A stretch of DNA of 64,000 bases, taken from NCBI GenBank assembly GCA_963971225.1, contig OZ020267.1, forward strand, positions 86,727,648-86,791,647, read 5' to 3'. The DNA comes from Melieria omissa. Lineage: Eukaryota > Arthropoda > Insecta > Diptera > Ulidiidae. The notes below the pieces were generated by a model. It did not search any database. It saw only the letters and a program-made list of their open reading frames with translations, and had not been told where the DNA came from. Shown here piece after piece: positions 12,191 through 24,584 of this stretch. Position numbers and translations under genes: made by a program. Numbering within the stretch: position 1 is the stretch's first letter; each line of letters opens with the position of its first letter.

Positions 12191-15100
12191 TGTGCTCTTC
12201 CAAAAATGTCTCTAATTTCACGAAATTTTTTGTCAATTTAGGAAAGATTTAGTAAGATTATCCTTTTATCCATTTTTATTTTTTTCGCTTGGGTTCTATT
12301 GCTTTCTATATAATTTCAAGCACATATACGTTTAAAAATAATTTACAAGTCCGTTTACTGGAATACAATCAATGGAATACAAATTTCCAAATAAAAATAA
12401 AAAGCATAACTGGAAACCCCCGTTATTAGTTTTGTACGCAAACTTATTCTGCTCCGTTTTGTGAGTATATTGTCAATAAATACGAATACATGGAAAATTA
12501 TAATTTTAATATATCTAAAACAGAACAAAAAATGTAGTTTAAGCATATATGAAAAATGTGGATAAGTTTTTATAAAGAAAGAACCAATTTTTGAGGTCAA
12601 AATTAATCATAACATAATGTTGACTTGCCTGTACGCAAACTTATTCTGACTAGTGTATTTTTTAATATCACATTTAATTAATTTTTTAAAATAACATTTA
12701 TATATTACATTAATATTACATTTAAATTATTTATTTAAATATATTTTATTTACTCACATTATCAACCTCCATTTTAATTGATATTTTGTCAGAAACTAAA
12801 ATGTTTTACGAAACTCCCTCACTTAATTACGCGTGTCAAGTAGCAAACTCTTCTTGTAATCACTCATTGCATTCAGTGTACAGGTAGCATTTTGGCCCGT
12901 TACGCACTGTCAACGACTCATTAACATTGCTTGCAGTGTATATAGCAGAGAGAAAACAGTGCGTGTCTTGCAGAGACAAGCAATTGAGTGTTGACTGCTG
13001 TTGCGGTTAGCGTTTTGTTGTCATTCTCATACTGCTCTCTTACTACAGTGAATGCTGGCAATCAGTGCACACTGCACCGAATCACACTGTGTGTAGGGAG
13101 AAATGAATCATCCATTGCAGCTCTTTAATATATATTTATACACAAATATATACACACGAATTCACGTGATCACATACATAAAAAATCACTTTTTCACAAA
13201 TAAACACATATTTTCACACACATTTTACTGCACATTTATATTATTTTTATATTCTAGTACATACAATTCCCATTCTTTTACATACATTCCCTACTCACAT
13301 TAACAAAAAATTTGCTTACTACCCATTCACATGTTTACTACCCATTCACATTCAAAAATTTTGTTTGTGCCCATATATACATATTTATACATATATATTT
13401 CCCTACACGTTAGCACATACACGGGTGGAACCTCTTTTGCTCGACTTAAATACAAATTCGGTTTGACGAATTGTCCCATTCCCAACTCTTCCCATTTTCA
13501 AATATCGTTCGCGGGGACGCGGTAAGACTACACGTCTATTTCCCCAATACCCTACACACATATATTTATTTAAACTTTTTACCCTTTGTCGAGCTTTTCA
13601 AACAAAATGCCTGCTGAGCGATCCCCTAAACGCCAACTTATCACAATGGAGACTCCGTCCTCCCAAAGTCAGCCAGTGCACGTTTGACAGTTCCTGTCAC
13701 TCAGGGGCCACCAAACACTCGCTCCAAACTCTCTAGTCCCAAAGCAACCGATCCCAGTGTTGCTAAATTTACATTCGAATCCGATAGACTCGTGCAATTA
13801 TGCACACAATTTTCATCGGCTCCCATTGACGATTTGACCAAATCTCTGTGTAAAAACCGATCGTCGCGGAGCGGGGTAAATGAAACGCGTTGGGTGCGGT
13901 TAGGGGGTTGTCGGTCTTTATTTGTCGACGTTAGAATCACGAGTGATTACAAGAAGTACATGAAACATTGAACGAGACAAACGGCCGAAGCCGGGGAGCA
14001 GAAAATAGGGGGAAACATGAGTACAAAGGGAAAGGAAAGGAAGGGATTAGCGGTGGGAAAGACAGATCATTAGAGACAGCACTCATTTAACCATCGCGGC
14101 CGCCATTGCATATTGCAATCAATGGATGCCGCGGGCCAGACGGGCGAGGACTCCGTGGTGCAGCTTTTGCGGGTGCGGGTGTGCCATCCATCGATGCCTC
14201 GTCCTCGAGGGAGTGCTGCTGCAGCGGTTGGGGCGTAGTCGCCGATCTGCAAATATATGAGATGTCAGTTAATTGGAAATAAAAGTATTAAGGCTGACAT
14301 CGTGGGAATGAGAAATCGCGGCTAAGCTGCGGGATTCGCTTAAGCTAAAGCCGGGGGAATATGGAAATATATAAATTTGGACGAGTTGCCATTTATTAGG
14401 GAAAGTGAGAACTTCGAGAAGGTTATTATTTTGTACGTTATAATAAAATATGTTTGTAGGGCTCGAGAGAAGCAGGAGAACCGAGGAGAACAACTAGAAG
14501 CATTGCTTGATGAAGATTCGTGCCAAACCCAAGAAGAGCTTGCCGAATCGTTGGGAGTGATTCAGCAAGCCATTTCAAAACGTCTCAAGGCCCTGGGCAT
14601 GATTCAGAAAGAAGGAAACTGGGTGCCGTACGAGTTGAAACCGAGGGACATCGAGCAAAAGTGGTCAACAAGTACCTGGAAACGCTGAAATGGGAAGCCT
14701 TCCCCACCCGCCGTATTCCCCAGATGTCGCCCCTTCTGACTTCCACCTATTCCGTTCGATGGCACACGGCCTGGCAGATCAACATTTTCAATCCTTCGAC
14801 GAATTGGAAAAATGGATTGCTTCATGGATAGCGTCAAAAGAGGACTCCTTTTTTCGAGCCGGGATCCGAAAATTGCCGGAAAGATGGGAGAAAGTTGTCG
14901 CTAGCGACGGACAATACTTTGAATAATACATCTGTAAGCACTTTTTCGCAATAAAGCTTTTAATTTTGGAAAAAAACGGCGGAAGCAAAGTTGTACACCT
15001 GATAGTTAAAATGTAATTGAAACTAAGTTTTGTCCAAAAATTAATAACTTTGTGAATATGCTTTTCTCGCTTGAACTCCCTGCAGAAGTTTCGGCGTGCA

Positions 15101-15917
15101 TTTTATTAAATTCGGTGTTTTGTCAGCGGTTATTTTGTTATATCCTTGAATTGTTATATTGATTTACTATATCTTTGAAGATGGAGTGTTGTTGGGCTCA
15201 GGGTTCAAGTAACCCCCTTATATGCTCAATTAGATGCACGTTAGGTGACTAGGGAGGAACTTTTTCAACTTTGTTGAGTTAGTTAATAGCAAACATAGCT
15301 TCGCATCGTATGCATTGCGCCTTAAGGTCATCGTAAAGTTGAATGAAATGTTGGAACCTGATCCAAAGAATATGTAAATAACCTCTCGGAACCATTTCTA
15401 AATAAAACAACACAGCCTGCTCACTCCTTTACTAGACATGCAGCCCCATACCATACCCCCTCAAATGCTATGCTTTGCTGTTAATGTCAGATTTTTGTTA
15501 TTAACTGAATCCTCTTCAAATTAGTTGATGCCGTTTAATGCCAAATATGCCAAACCATTATCAGAGAATAATAAATCTTCCTACACCATAGATAACAACA
15601 CATAGTCCTGGAAATCCTTTTCCTCTTTCACGAAAGCAATTATATGCTCCTTGTTAGTAAGCTAAATATGAGATTCTTACATGCTGTTATGTAGAGAAAA
15701 TATGTTTATTTCAGGACTTTTCTTATAAAGTCACTGCTACTGGGTTGTATAAAATATTTCTGTACATTTCTGAAGAAATCGGATGCAAGTAGTCTTAGAT
15801 TATGATTATGATGATCTAATCCTATTGCCTGGGTAGCTTAAGAAAATGGCCAGATCGTAGTAACGAAGCAAGATTTTCTGTTTTTTTGTGATTTAAGATG
15901 GCTTTTTAGAATAACGA
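12191..15917. repeat. Array copy 4 (type B)
   Basis: The gag start is at 13607-13848, the reverse LTR at 13849-14484, the mariner remnant at 14485-15002, and Tc1 sequence runs to 16300. Shared only with copy 6 are a 1-bp loss with substitutions (gaagccttcccc, near 14695) that breaks the second mariner frame, a changed base in gggattcgc within the LTR, and aaaggaaagg near 14030. These define the B type. Confidence 0.9.
14485..15002 (+). pseudogene. Mariner transposase remnant (array copy 4)
   Basis: It is as copy 3, but a further 1-bp loss near 14697 breaks the second frame again just before PHPPYSPD. It also has aspartate for glutamate in FDELEKW and one fewer A in the run before the terminal repeat. 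Confidence 0.85.
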
Positions 15918-18900
15918 ATGTGCTCTTCCAAAAATTTCTCTAATTTCACGAAATTTTTTGTCAATTTAGGAAAGATTTAGTAAGATTATCCTTTTATCCA
16001 TTTTTATTTTTTTCGCTTGGGTTCTATTGCTTTCTATATATCAAGCACATATACGTTTAAAAATAATTTACAAGTCCGTTTACTGGAATACAATCAATGG
16101 AATTTGTGAGTATATTGTCAATAAATACGAATACATGGAAAATTATAATTTTAATATATCTAAAACAGAACAAAAAATGTAGTTTAAGCATATATGAAAA
16201 ATGTGGATAAGTTTTTATAAAGAAAGAACCAATTTTTGAGGTCAAAATTAATCATAACATAATGTTGACTTGCCTGTACGCAAACTTATTCTGACTAGTG
16301 TATTTTTTAATATCACATTTAATTAATTTTTTAAAATAACATTTATATATTACATTAATATTACATTTAAATTATTTATTTAAATATATTTTATTTACTC
16401 ACATTATCAACCTCCATTTTAATTGATATTTTGTCAGAAACTAAAATGTTTTACGAAACTCCCTCACTTAATTACGCGTGTCAAGTAGCAAACTCTTCTT
16501 GTAATCACTCATTGCATTCAGTGTACAGGTAGCATTTTGGCCCGTTACGCACTGTCAACGACTCATTAACATTGCTTGCAGTGTATATAGCAGAGAGAAA
16601 ACAGTGCGTGTCTTGCAGAGACAAGCAATTGAGTGTTGACTGCTGTTGCGGTTAGCGTTTTGTTGTCATTCTCATACTGCTCTCTTACTACAGTGAATGC
16701 TGGCAATCAGTGCACACTGCACCGAATCACACTGTGTGTAGGGAGAAATGAATCATCCATTGCAGCTCTTTAATATATATTTATACACAAATATATACAC
16801 ACGAATTCACGTGATCACATACATAAAAAATCACTTTTTCACAAATAAACACATATTTTCACACACATTTTACTGCACATTTATATTATTTTTATATTCT
16901 AGTACATACAATTCCCATTCTTTTACATACATTCCCTACTCACATTAACAAAAAATTTGCTTACTACCCATTCACATGTTTACTACCCATTCACATTCAA
17001 AAATTTTGTTTGTGCCCATATATACATATTTATACATATATATTTCCCTACACGTTAGCACATACACGGGTGGAACCTCTTTTGCTCGACTTAAATACAA
17101 ATTCGGTTTGACGAATTGTCCCATTCCCAACTCTTCCCATTTTCAAATATCGTTCGCGGGGACGCGGTAAGACTACACGTCTATTTCCCCAATACCCTAC
17201 ACACATATATTTATTTAAACTTTTTACCCTTTGTCGAGCTTTTCAAACAAAATGCCTGCTGAGCGATCCCCTAAACGCCAACTTATCACAATGGAGACTC
17301 CGTCCTCCCAAAGTCAGCCAGTGCACGTTTGACAGTTCCTGTCACTCAGGGGCCACCAAACACTCGCTCCAAACTCTCTAGTCCCAAAGCAACCGATCCC
17401 AGTGTTGCTAAATTTACATTCGAATCCGATAGACTCGTGCAATTATGCACACAATTTTCATCGGCTCCCATTGACGATTTGACCAAATCTCTGTGTAAAA
17501 ACCGATCGTCGCGGAGTGGGGTAAATGAAACGCGTTGGGTGCGGTTAGGGGGTTGTCGGTCTTTATTTGTCGACGTTAGAATCACGAGTGATTACAAGAA
17601 GTACATGAAACATTGAACGAGACAAACGGCCGAAGCCGGGGAGCAGAAAATAGGGGGAAACATGAGTACAAAGGGAAAGAAAAGGAAGGGATTAGCGGTG
17701 GGAAAGGCAGATCATTAGAGACAGCACTCATTTAACCATCGCGGCCGCCATTGCATATTGCAATCAATGGATGCCGCGGGCCAGACGGGCGAGGACTCCG
17801 TGGTGCAGCTTTTGCGGGTGCGGGTGTGCCATCCATCGATGCGTCGTCCTCGAGGGAGTGCTGCTGCAGCGGTTGGGGCGTAGTCACCGATCTGCAAATA
17901 TATGAGATGTCAGTTAATTGGAAATAAAAGTATTAAGGCTGACATCGTGGGAATGAGAAATCGCGGCTAAGCTGCGGGGTTCGCTTAAGCTAAAGCCGGG
18001 GGAATATGGAAATATATAAATTTGGACGAGTTGCCATTTATTAGGGAAAGTGAGAACTTCGAGAAGGTTATTATTTTGTACGTTATAATAAAATATGTTT
18101 GTAGGGCTCGAGAGAAGCAGGAGAACCGAGGAGAACAACTAGAAGCATTGCTTGATGAAGATTCGTGCCAAACCCAAGAAGAGCTTGCCGAATCGTTGGG
18201 AGTGATTCAGCAAGCCATTTCAAAACGTCTCAAGGCCCTGGGCATGATTCAGAAAGAAGGAAACTGGGTGCCGTACGAGTTGAAACCGAGGGACATCGAG
18301 CAAAAGTGGTCAACAAGTACCTGGAAACGCTGAAATGGGAAGTCTTGCCCCACCCGCCGTATTCCCCAGATGTCGCCCCTTCTGACTTCCACCTATTCCG
18401 TTCGATGGCACACGGCCTGGCAGATCAACATTTTCAATCCTTCGAAGAATTGGAAAAATGGATTGCTTCATGGATAGCGTCAAAAGAGGACTCCTTTTTT
18501 CGAGCCGGGATCCGAAAATTGCCGGAAAGATGGGAGAAAGTTGTCGCTAGCGACGGACAATACTTTGAATAATACATCTGTAAGCACTTTTTCGCAATAA
18601 AGCTTTTAATTTTGGAAAAAAAACGGCGGAAGCAAAGTTGTACACCTGATAGTTAAAATGTAATTGAAACTAAGTTTTGTCCAAAAATTAATAACTTTGT
18701 GAATATGCTTTTCTCGCTTGAACTCCCTGCAGAAGTTTCGGCGTGCATTTTATTAAATTCGGTGTTTTGTCAGCGGTTATTTTGTTATATCCTTGAATTG
18801 TTATATTGATTTACTATATCTTTGAAGATGGAGTGTTGTTGGGCTCAGGGTTCACGTAACCCCCTTATATGCTCAATTAGATGCACGTTAGGTGACTAGG

Positions 18901-19565
18901 GAGGAACTTTTTCAACTTTGTTGAGTTAGTTAATAGCAAACATAGCTTCGCATCGTATGCATTGCGCCTTAAGGTCATCGTAAAGTTGAATGAAATGTTG
19001 GAACCTGATCCAAAGAATATGTAAATAACCTCTCGGAACCATTTCTAAATAAAACAACACAGCCTGCTCACTCCTTTACTAGACATGCAGCCCCATACCA
19101 TACCCCCTCAAATGCTATGCTTTGCTGTTAATGTCAGATTTTTGTTATTAACTGAATCCTCTTCAAATTAGTTGATGCCGTTTAATGCCAAATATGCCAA
19201 ACCATTATCAGAGAATAATAAATCTTCCTACACCATAGATAACAACACATAGTCCTGGAAATCCTTTTCCTCTTTCACGAAAGCAATTATATGCTCCTTG
19301 TTAGTAAGCTAAATATGAGATTCATACATGCTGTTATGTAGAGAAAATATGTTTATTTCAGGACTTTTCTTATAAAGTCACTGCTACTGGGTTGTATAAA
19401 ATATTTCTGTACATTTCTGAAGAAATCGGATGCAAGTAGTCTTAGATTATGATTATGATGATCTAATCCTATTGCCTGGGTAGCTTAAGAAAATGGCCAG
19501 ATCGTAGTAACGAAGCAAGATTTTCTGTTTTTTTGTGATTTAAGATGGCTTTTTAGAATAACGAA
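15918..19565. repeat. Array copy 5 (type A, with 82-bp deletion)
   Basis: The gag start is at 17252-17493, the reverse LTR at 17494-18129, the mariner remnant at 18130-18649, and Tc1 sequence runs to 20030. Its first 400 bases lack 82 bp relative to other copies, near 16040-16103, which removes the inner Tc1 18-mer repeat. The same deletion occurs at the start of copy 7. The rest matches copy 3. Confidence 0.9.
18130..18649 (+). pseudogene. Mariner transposase remnant (array copy 5)
   Basis: It matches the copy 3 version, with LGVIQQ and an unbroken second frame from the deletion joint to the stop at 18570. Confidence 0.85.
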
Positions 19566-22500
19566 TGTGCTCTTCCAAAAATGTCTCTAATTTCACGAAA
19601 TTTTTTGTCAATTTAGGAAAGATTTAGTAAGATTATCCTTTTATCCATTTTTATTTTTTTCGCTTGGGTTCTATTGCTTTCTATATAATTTCAAGCACAT
19701 ATACGTTTAAAAATAATTTACAAGTCCGTTTACTGGAATACAATCAATGGAATACAAATTTCCAAATAAAAATAAAAAGCATAACTGGAAACCCCCGTTA
19801 TTAGTTTTGTACGCAAACTTATTCTGCTCCGTTTTGTGAGTATATTGTCAATAAATACGAATACATGGAAAATTATAATTTTAATATATCTAAAACAGAA
19901 CAAAAAATGTAGTTTAAGCATATATGAAAAATGTGGATAAGTTTTTATAAAGAAAGAACCAATTTTTGAGGTCAAAATTAATCATAACATAATGTTGACT
20001 TGCCTGTACGCAAACTTATTCTGACTAGTGTATTTTTTAATATCACATTTAATTAATTTTTTAAAATAACATTTATATATTACATTAATATTACATTTAA
20101 ATTATTTATTTAAATATATTTTATTTACTCACATTATCAACCTCCATTTTAATTGATATTTTGTCAGAAACTAAAATGTTTTACGAAACTCCCTCACTTA
20201 ATTACGCGTGTCAAGTAGCAAACTCTTCTTGTAATCACTCATTGCATTCAGTGTACAGGTAGCATTTTGGCCCGTTACGCACTGTCAACGACTCATTAAC
20301 ATTGCTTGCAGTGTATATAGCAGAGAGAAAACAGTGCGTGTCTTGCAGAGACAAGCAATTGAGTGTTGACTGCTGTTGCGGTTAGCGTTTTGTTGTCATT
20401 CTCATACTGCTCTCTTACTACAGTGAATGCTGGCAATCAGTGCACACTGCACCGAATCACACTGTGTGTAGGGAGAAATGAATCATCCATTGCAGCTCTT
20501 TAATATATATTTATACACAAATATATACACACGAATTCACGTGATCACATACATAAAAAATCACTTTTTCACAAATAAACACATATTTTCACACACATTT
20601 TACTGCACATTTATATTATTTTTATATTCTAGTACATACAATTCCCATTCTTTTACATACATTCCCTACTCACATTAACAAAAAATTTGCTTACTACCCA
20701 TTCACATGTTTACTACCCATTCACATTCAAAAATTTTGTTTGTGCCCATATATACATATTTATACATATATATTTCCCTACACGTTAGCACATACACGGG
20801 TGGAACCTCTTTTGCTCGACTTAAATACAAATTCGGTTTGACGAATTGTCCCATTCCCAACTCTTCCCATTTTCAAATATCGTTCGCGGGGACGCGGTAA
20901 GACTACACGTCTATTTCCCCAATACCCTACACACATATATTTATTTAAACTTTTTACCCTTTGTCGAGCTTTTCAAACAAAATGCCTGCTGAGCGATCCC
21001 CTAAACGCCAACTTATCACAATGGAGACTCCGTCCTCCCAAAGTCAGCCAGTGCACGTTTGACAGTTCCTGTCACTCAGGGGCCACCAAACACTCGCTCC
21101 AAACTCTCTAGTCCCAAAGCAACCGATCCCAGTGTTGCTAAATTTACATTCGAATCCGATAGACTCGTGCAATTATGCACACAATTTTCATCGGCTCCCA
21201 TTGACGATTTGACCAAATCTCTGTGTAAAAACCGATCGTCGCGGAGCGGGGTAAATGAAACGCGTTGGGTGCGGTTAGGGGGTTGTCGGTCTTTATTTGT
21301 CGACGTTAGAATCACGAGTGATTACAAGAAGTACATGAAACATTGAACGAGACAAACGGCCGAAGCCGGGGAGCAGAAAATAGGGGGAAACATGAGTACA
21401 AAGGGAAAGGAAAGGAAGGGATTAGCGGTGGGAAAGACAGATCATTAGAGACAGCACTCATTTAACCATCGCGGCCGCCATTGCATATTGCAATCAATGG
21501 ATGCCGCGGGCCAGACGGGCGAGGACTCCGTGGTGCAGCTTTTGCGGGTGCGGGTGTGCCATCCATCGATGCCTCGTCCTCGAGGGAGTGCTGCTGCAGC
21601 GGTTGGGGCGTAGTCGCCGATCTGCAAATATATGAGATGTCAGTTAATTGGAAATAAAAGTATTAAGGCTGACATCGTGGGAATGAGAAATCGCGGCTAA
21701 ACTGCGGGATTCGCTTAAGCTAAAGCCGGGGGAATATGGAAATATATAAATTTGGACGAGTTGCCATTTATTAGGGAAAGTGAGAACTTCGAGAAGGTTA
21801 TTATTTTGTACGTTATAATAAAATATGTTTGTAGGGCTCGAGAGAAGCAGGAGAACCGAGGAGAACAACTAGAAGCATTGCTTGATGAAGATTCGTGCCA
21901 AACCCAAGAAGAGCTTGCCGAATCGTTGGGAGTGATTCAGCAAGCCATTTCAAAACGTCTCAAGGCCCTGGGCATGATTCAGAAAGAAGGAAACTGGGTG
22001 CCGTACGAGTTGAAACCGAGGGACATCGAGCAAAAGTGGTCAACAAGTACCTGGAAACGCTGAAATGGGAAGCCTTCCCCACCCGCCGTATTCCCCAGAT
22101 GTCGCCCCTTCTGACTTCCACCTATTCCGTTCGATGGCACACGGCCTGGCAGATCAACATTTTCAATCCTTCGACGAATTGGAAAAATGGATTGCTTCAT
22201 GGATAGCGTCAAAAGAGGACTCCTTTTTTCGAGCCGGGATCCGAAAATTGCCGGAAAGATGGGAGAAAGTTGTCGCTAGCGACGGACAATACTTTGAATA
22301 ATACATCTGTAAGCACTTTTTCGCAATAAAGCTTTTAATTTTGGAAAAAAACGGCGGAAGCAAAGTTGTACACCTGATAGTTAAAATGTAATTGAAACTA
22401 AGTTTTGTCCAAAAATTAATAACTTTGTGAATATGCTTTTCTCGCTTGAACTCCCTGCAGAAGTTTCGGCGTGCATTTTATTAAATTCGGTGTTTTGTCA

Positions 22501-23292
22501 GCGGTTATTTTGTTATATCCTTGAATTGTTATATTGATTTACTATATCTTTGAAGATGGAGTGTTGTTGGGCTCAGGGTTCAAGTAACCCCCTTATATGC
22601 TCAATTAGATGCACGTTAGGTGACTAGGGAGGAACTTTTTCAACTTTGTTGAGTTAGTTAATAGCAAACATAGCTTCGCATCGTATGCATTGCGCCTTAA
22701 GGTCATCGTAAAGTTGAATGAAATGTTGGAACCTGATCCAAAGAATATGTAAATAACCTCTCGGAACCATTTCTAAATAAAACAACACAGCCTGCTCACT
22801 CCTTTACTAGACATGCAGCCCCATACCATACCCCCTCAAATGCTATGCTTTGCTGTTAATGTCAGATTTTTGTTATTAACTGAATCCTCTTCAAATTAGT
22901 TGATGCCGTTTAATGCCAAATATGCCAAACCATTATCAGAGAATAATAAATCTTCCTACACCATAGATAACAACACATAGTCCTGGAAATCCTTTTCCTC
23001 TTTCACGAAAGCAATTATATGCTCCTTGTTAGTAAGCTAAATATGAGATTCTTACATGCTGTTATGTAGAGAAAATATGTTTATTTCAGGACTTTTCTTA
23101 TAAAGTCACTGCTACTGGGTTGTATAAAATATTTCTGTACATTTCTGAAGAAATCGGATGCAAGTAGTCTTAGATTATGATTATGATGATCTAATCCTAT
23201 TGCCTGGGTAGCTTAAGAAAATGGCCAGATCGTAGTAACGAAGCAAGATTTTCTGTTTTTTTGTGATTTAAGATGGCTTTTTAGAATAACGA
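19566..23292. repeat. Array copy 6 (type B)
   Basis: The gag start is at 20982-21223, the reverse LTR at 21224-21859, the mariner remnant at 21860-22377, and Tc1 sequence runs to 23675. It is nearly identical to copy 4 (one visible difference is ctaaactgcg near 21700 against ctaagctgcg). This points to a very recent two-unit duplication. Confidence 0.9.
21860..22377 (+). pseudogene. Mariner transposase remnant (array copy 6)
   Basis: It matches the copy 4 version, including the additional 1-bp loss (near 22072) and FDELEKW. This supports the two-unit duplication. Confidence 0.85.
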
Positions 23293-24231
23293 ATGTGCTC
23301 TTCCAAAAATTTCTCTAATTTCACGAAATTTTTTGTCAATTTAGGAAAGATTTAGTAAGATTATCCTTTTATCCATTTTTATTTTTTTCGCTTGGGTTCT
23401 ATTGCTTTCTATATATCATGCACATATACGTTTAAAAATAATTTACAAGTCCGTTTACTGGAATACAATCAATGGAATTTGTGAGTATATTGTCAATAAA
23501 TACGAATACATGGAAAATTATAATTTTAATATATCTAAAACAGAACAAAAAATGTAGTTTAAGCATATATGAAAAATGTGGATAAGTTTTTATAAAGAAA
23601 GAACCAATTTTTGAGGTCAAAATTAATCATAACATAATGTTGACTTGCCTGTACGCAAACTTATTCTGACTAGTGTATTTTTTAATATCACATTTAATTA
23701 ATTTTTTAAAATAACATTTATATATTACATTAATATTACATTTAAATTATTTATTTAAATATATTTTATTTACTCACATCATCAACCTCCATTTTAATTG
23801 ATATTTTGTCAGAAACTAAAATGTTTTACGAAACTCCCTCACTTAATTACGCGTGTCAAGTAGCAAACTCTTCTTGTAATCACTCATTGCATTCAGTGTA
23901 CAGGTAGCATTTTGGCCCGTCACGCACTGTCAACGACTCATTAACATTGTTTGCAGTGTATATAGCAGAGAGAAAACAGTGCGTGTCTTGCAGAGACAAG
24001 CAATTGAGTGTTGACTGCTGTTGCGGTTAGCGTTTTGTTGTCATTCTCATACTGCTCTCTTACTACAGTGAATGCTGGCAATCAGTGCACACTGCACCGA
24101 ATCACACTGTGTGTAGGGAGAAATGAATCATCCATTGCAGCTCTTTAATATATATTTATACACAAATATATACACACGAATTCACGTGATCACATACGTA
24201 AAAAATCACTTTTTCACAAATAAACACATAT
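23293..24231. repeat. Array copy 7, left part (split by BEL insertion)
   Basis: This part carries the Tc1 terminus with the 82-bp deletion, the unrecognised segment and the first part of the BEL leader. It is cut at 24231 by the BEL element. The copy resumes at 35334 with the duplicated target catat, and the gag start (35734-35975) and reverse LTR (35976-36611) follow. Instead of passing into mariner as the other copies do, it continues into a whole BEL body, so it preserves the arrangement that existed before the mariner joint formed. Confidence 0.88.
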
Positions 24232-24568
24232 TGTCGTCGACCGGCGCTGGCGAATTTAACTCGTCTAAAATAAAGTCCGCTTGTTGTGCTTCTTAGACGG
24301 TTTATTTCTACAGAAAGAACTTGTTACAGTGATAAATGACAATACAGCTTTACTTACCGCAGTGTACTTCTCAGCTTTAACTCAGGTCGACGAATAAAGT
24401 GTCATTCGACAGAAAGCGCTGCGTTAAGGCTCGGCCGCAACGGATAACGGGAACAAACAAAAACGCGTGACAAGAAAACGAACGGGAGAGCGGCTGAGTG
24501 TTCACTGCGGTAGGTAGGATAACGGACAGAAAAAGAACATAGGAGATACAGGGGGGCGTTCTGCAACA
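24232..24568 (-). repeat. 3' LTR of the duplicated BEL element
   Basis: It is 337 bp and runs from tgtcgtcgacc to ttctgcaaca on the plus strand (TG...CA on its own strand starts tgttgcag). It differs from the 5' LTR at gcagtgtac against gcagggtac and at ataggagat against atagtagat. Confidence 0.95.
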
Positions 24569-24580
24569 TCCCCACCCCCG
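24569..24580 (-). other. Polypurine tract of the BEL element
   Basis: On the minus strand the purine run gggggtgggga ends directly at the start of the 3' LTR, where plus-strand DNA synthesis of retrotransposons is primed. Confidence 0.8.
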
Positions 24581-24584
24581 TGAA

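Larger units (their letters stand above)
1..24231. repeat. Tandem array of a ~3.7-kb composite transposon unit
   Basis: Copies begin at 1, 3721, 8461, 12191, 15918, 19566 and 23293, with lengths of 3720, 4740, 3730, 3727, 3648 and 3727 bp. Copy 7 is interrupted at 24231 by a BEL element and resumes at 35334-36611. All copies have the same internal order: Tc1-like relic, unrecognised segment, BEL leader and gag start, BEL LTR in reverse, deleted mariner. The same junctions recur in every copy, so the patchwork formed once and was then amplified. The 1,020-bp excess of copy 2 is one MITE plus its target duplication. The 82-bp shortfall of copy 5 is a deletion also seen at the start of copy 7. 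The array starts before the window. Assembly collapse or expansion cannot be excluded from sequence alone. Confidence 0.95.

Noticed and set aside
1..24231. A CRISPR array or rDNA-type spacer array
   Set aside because: The unit is 3.7 kb and made of eukaryotic transposon pieces, with no short direct repeats with spacers and no rRNA sequence.
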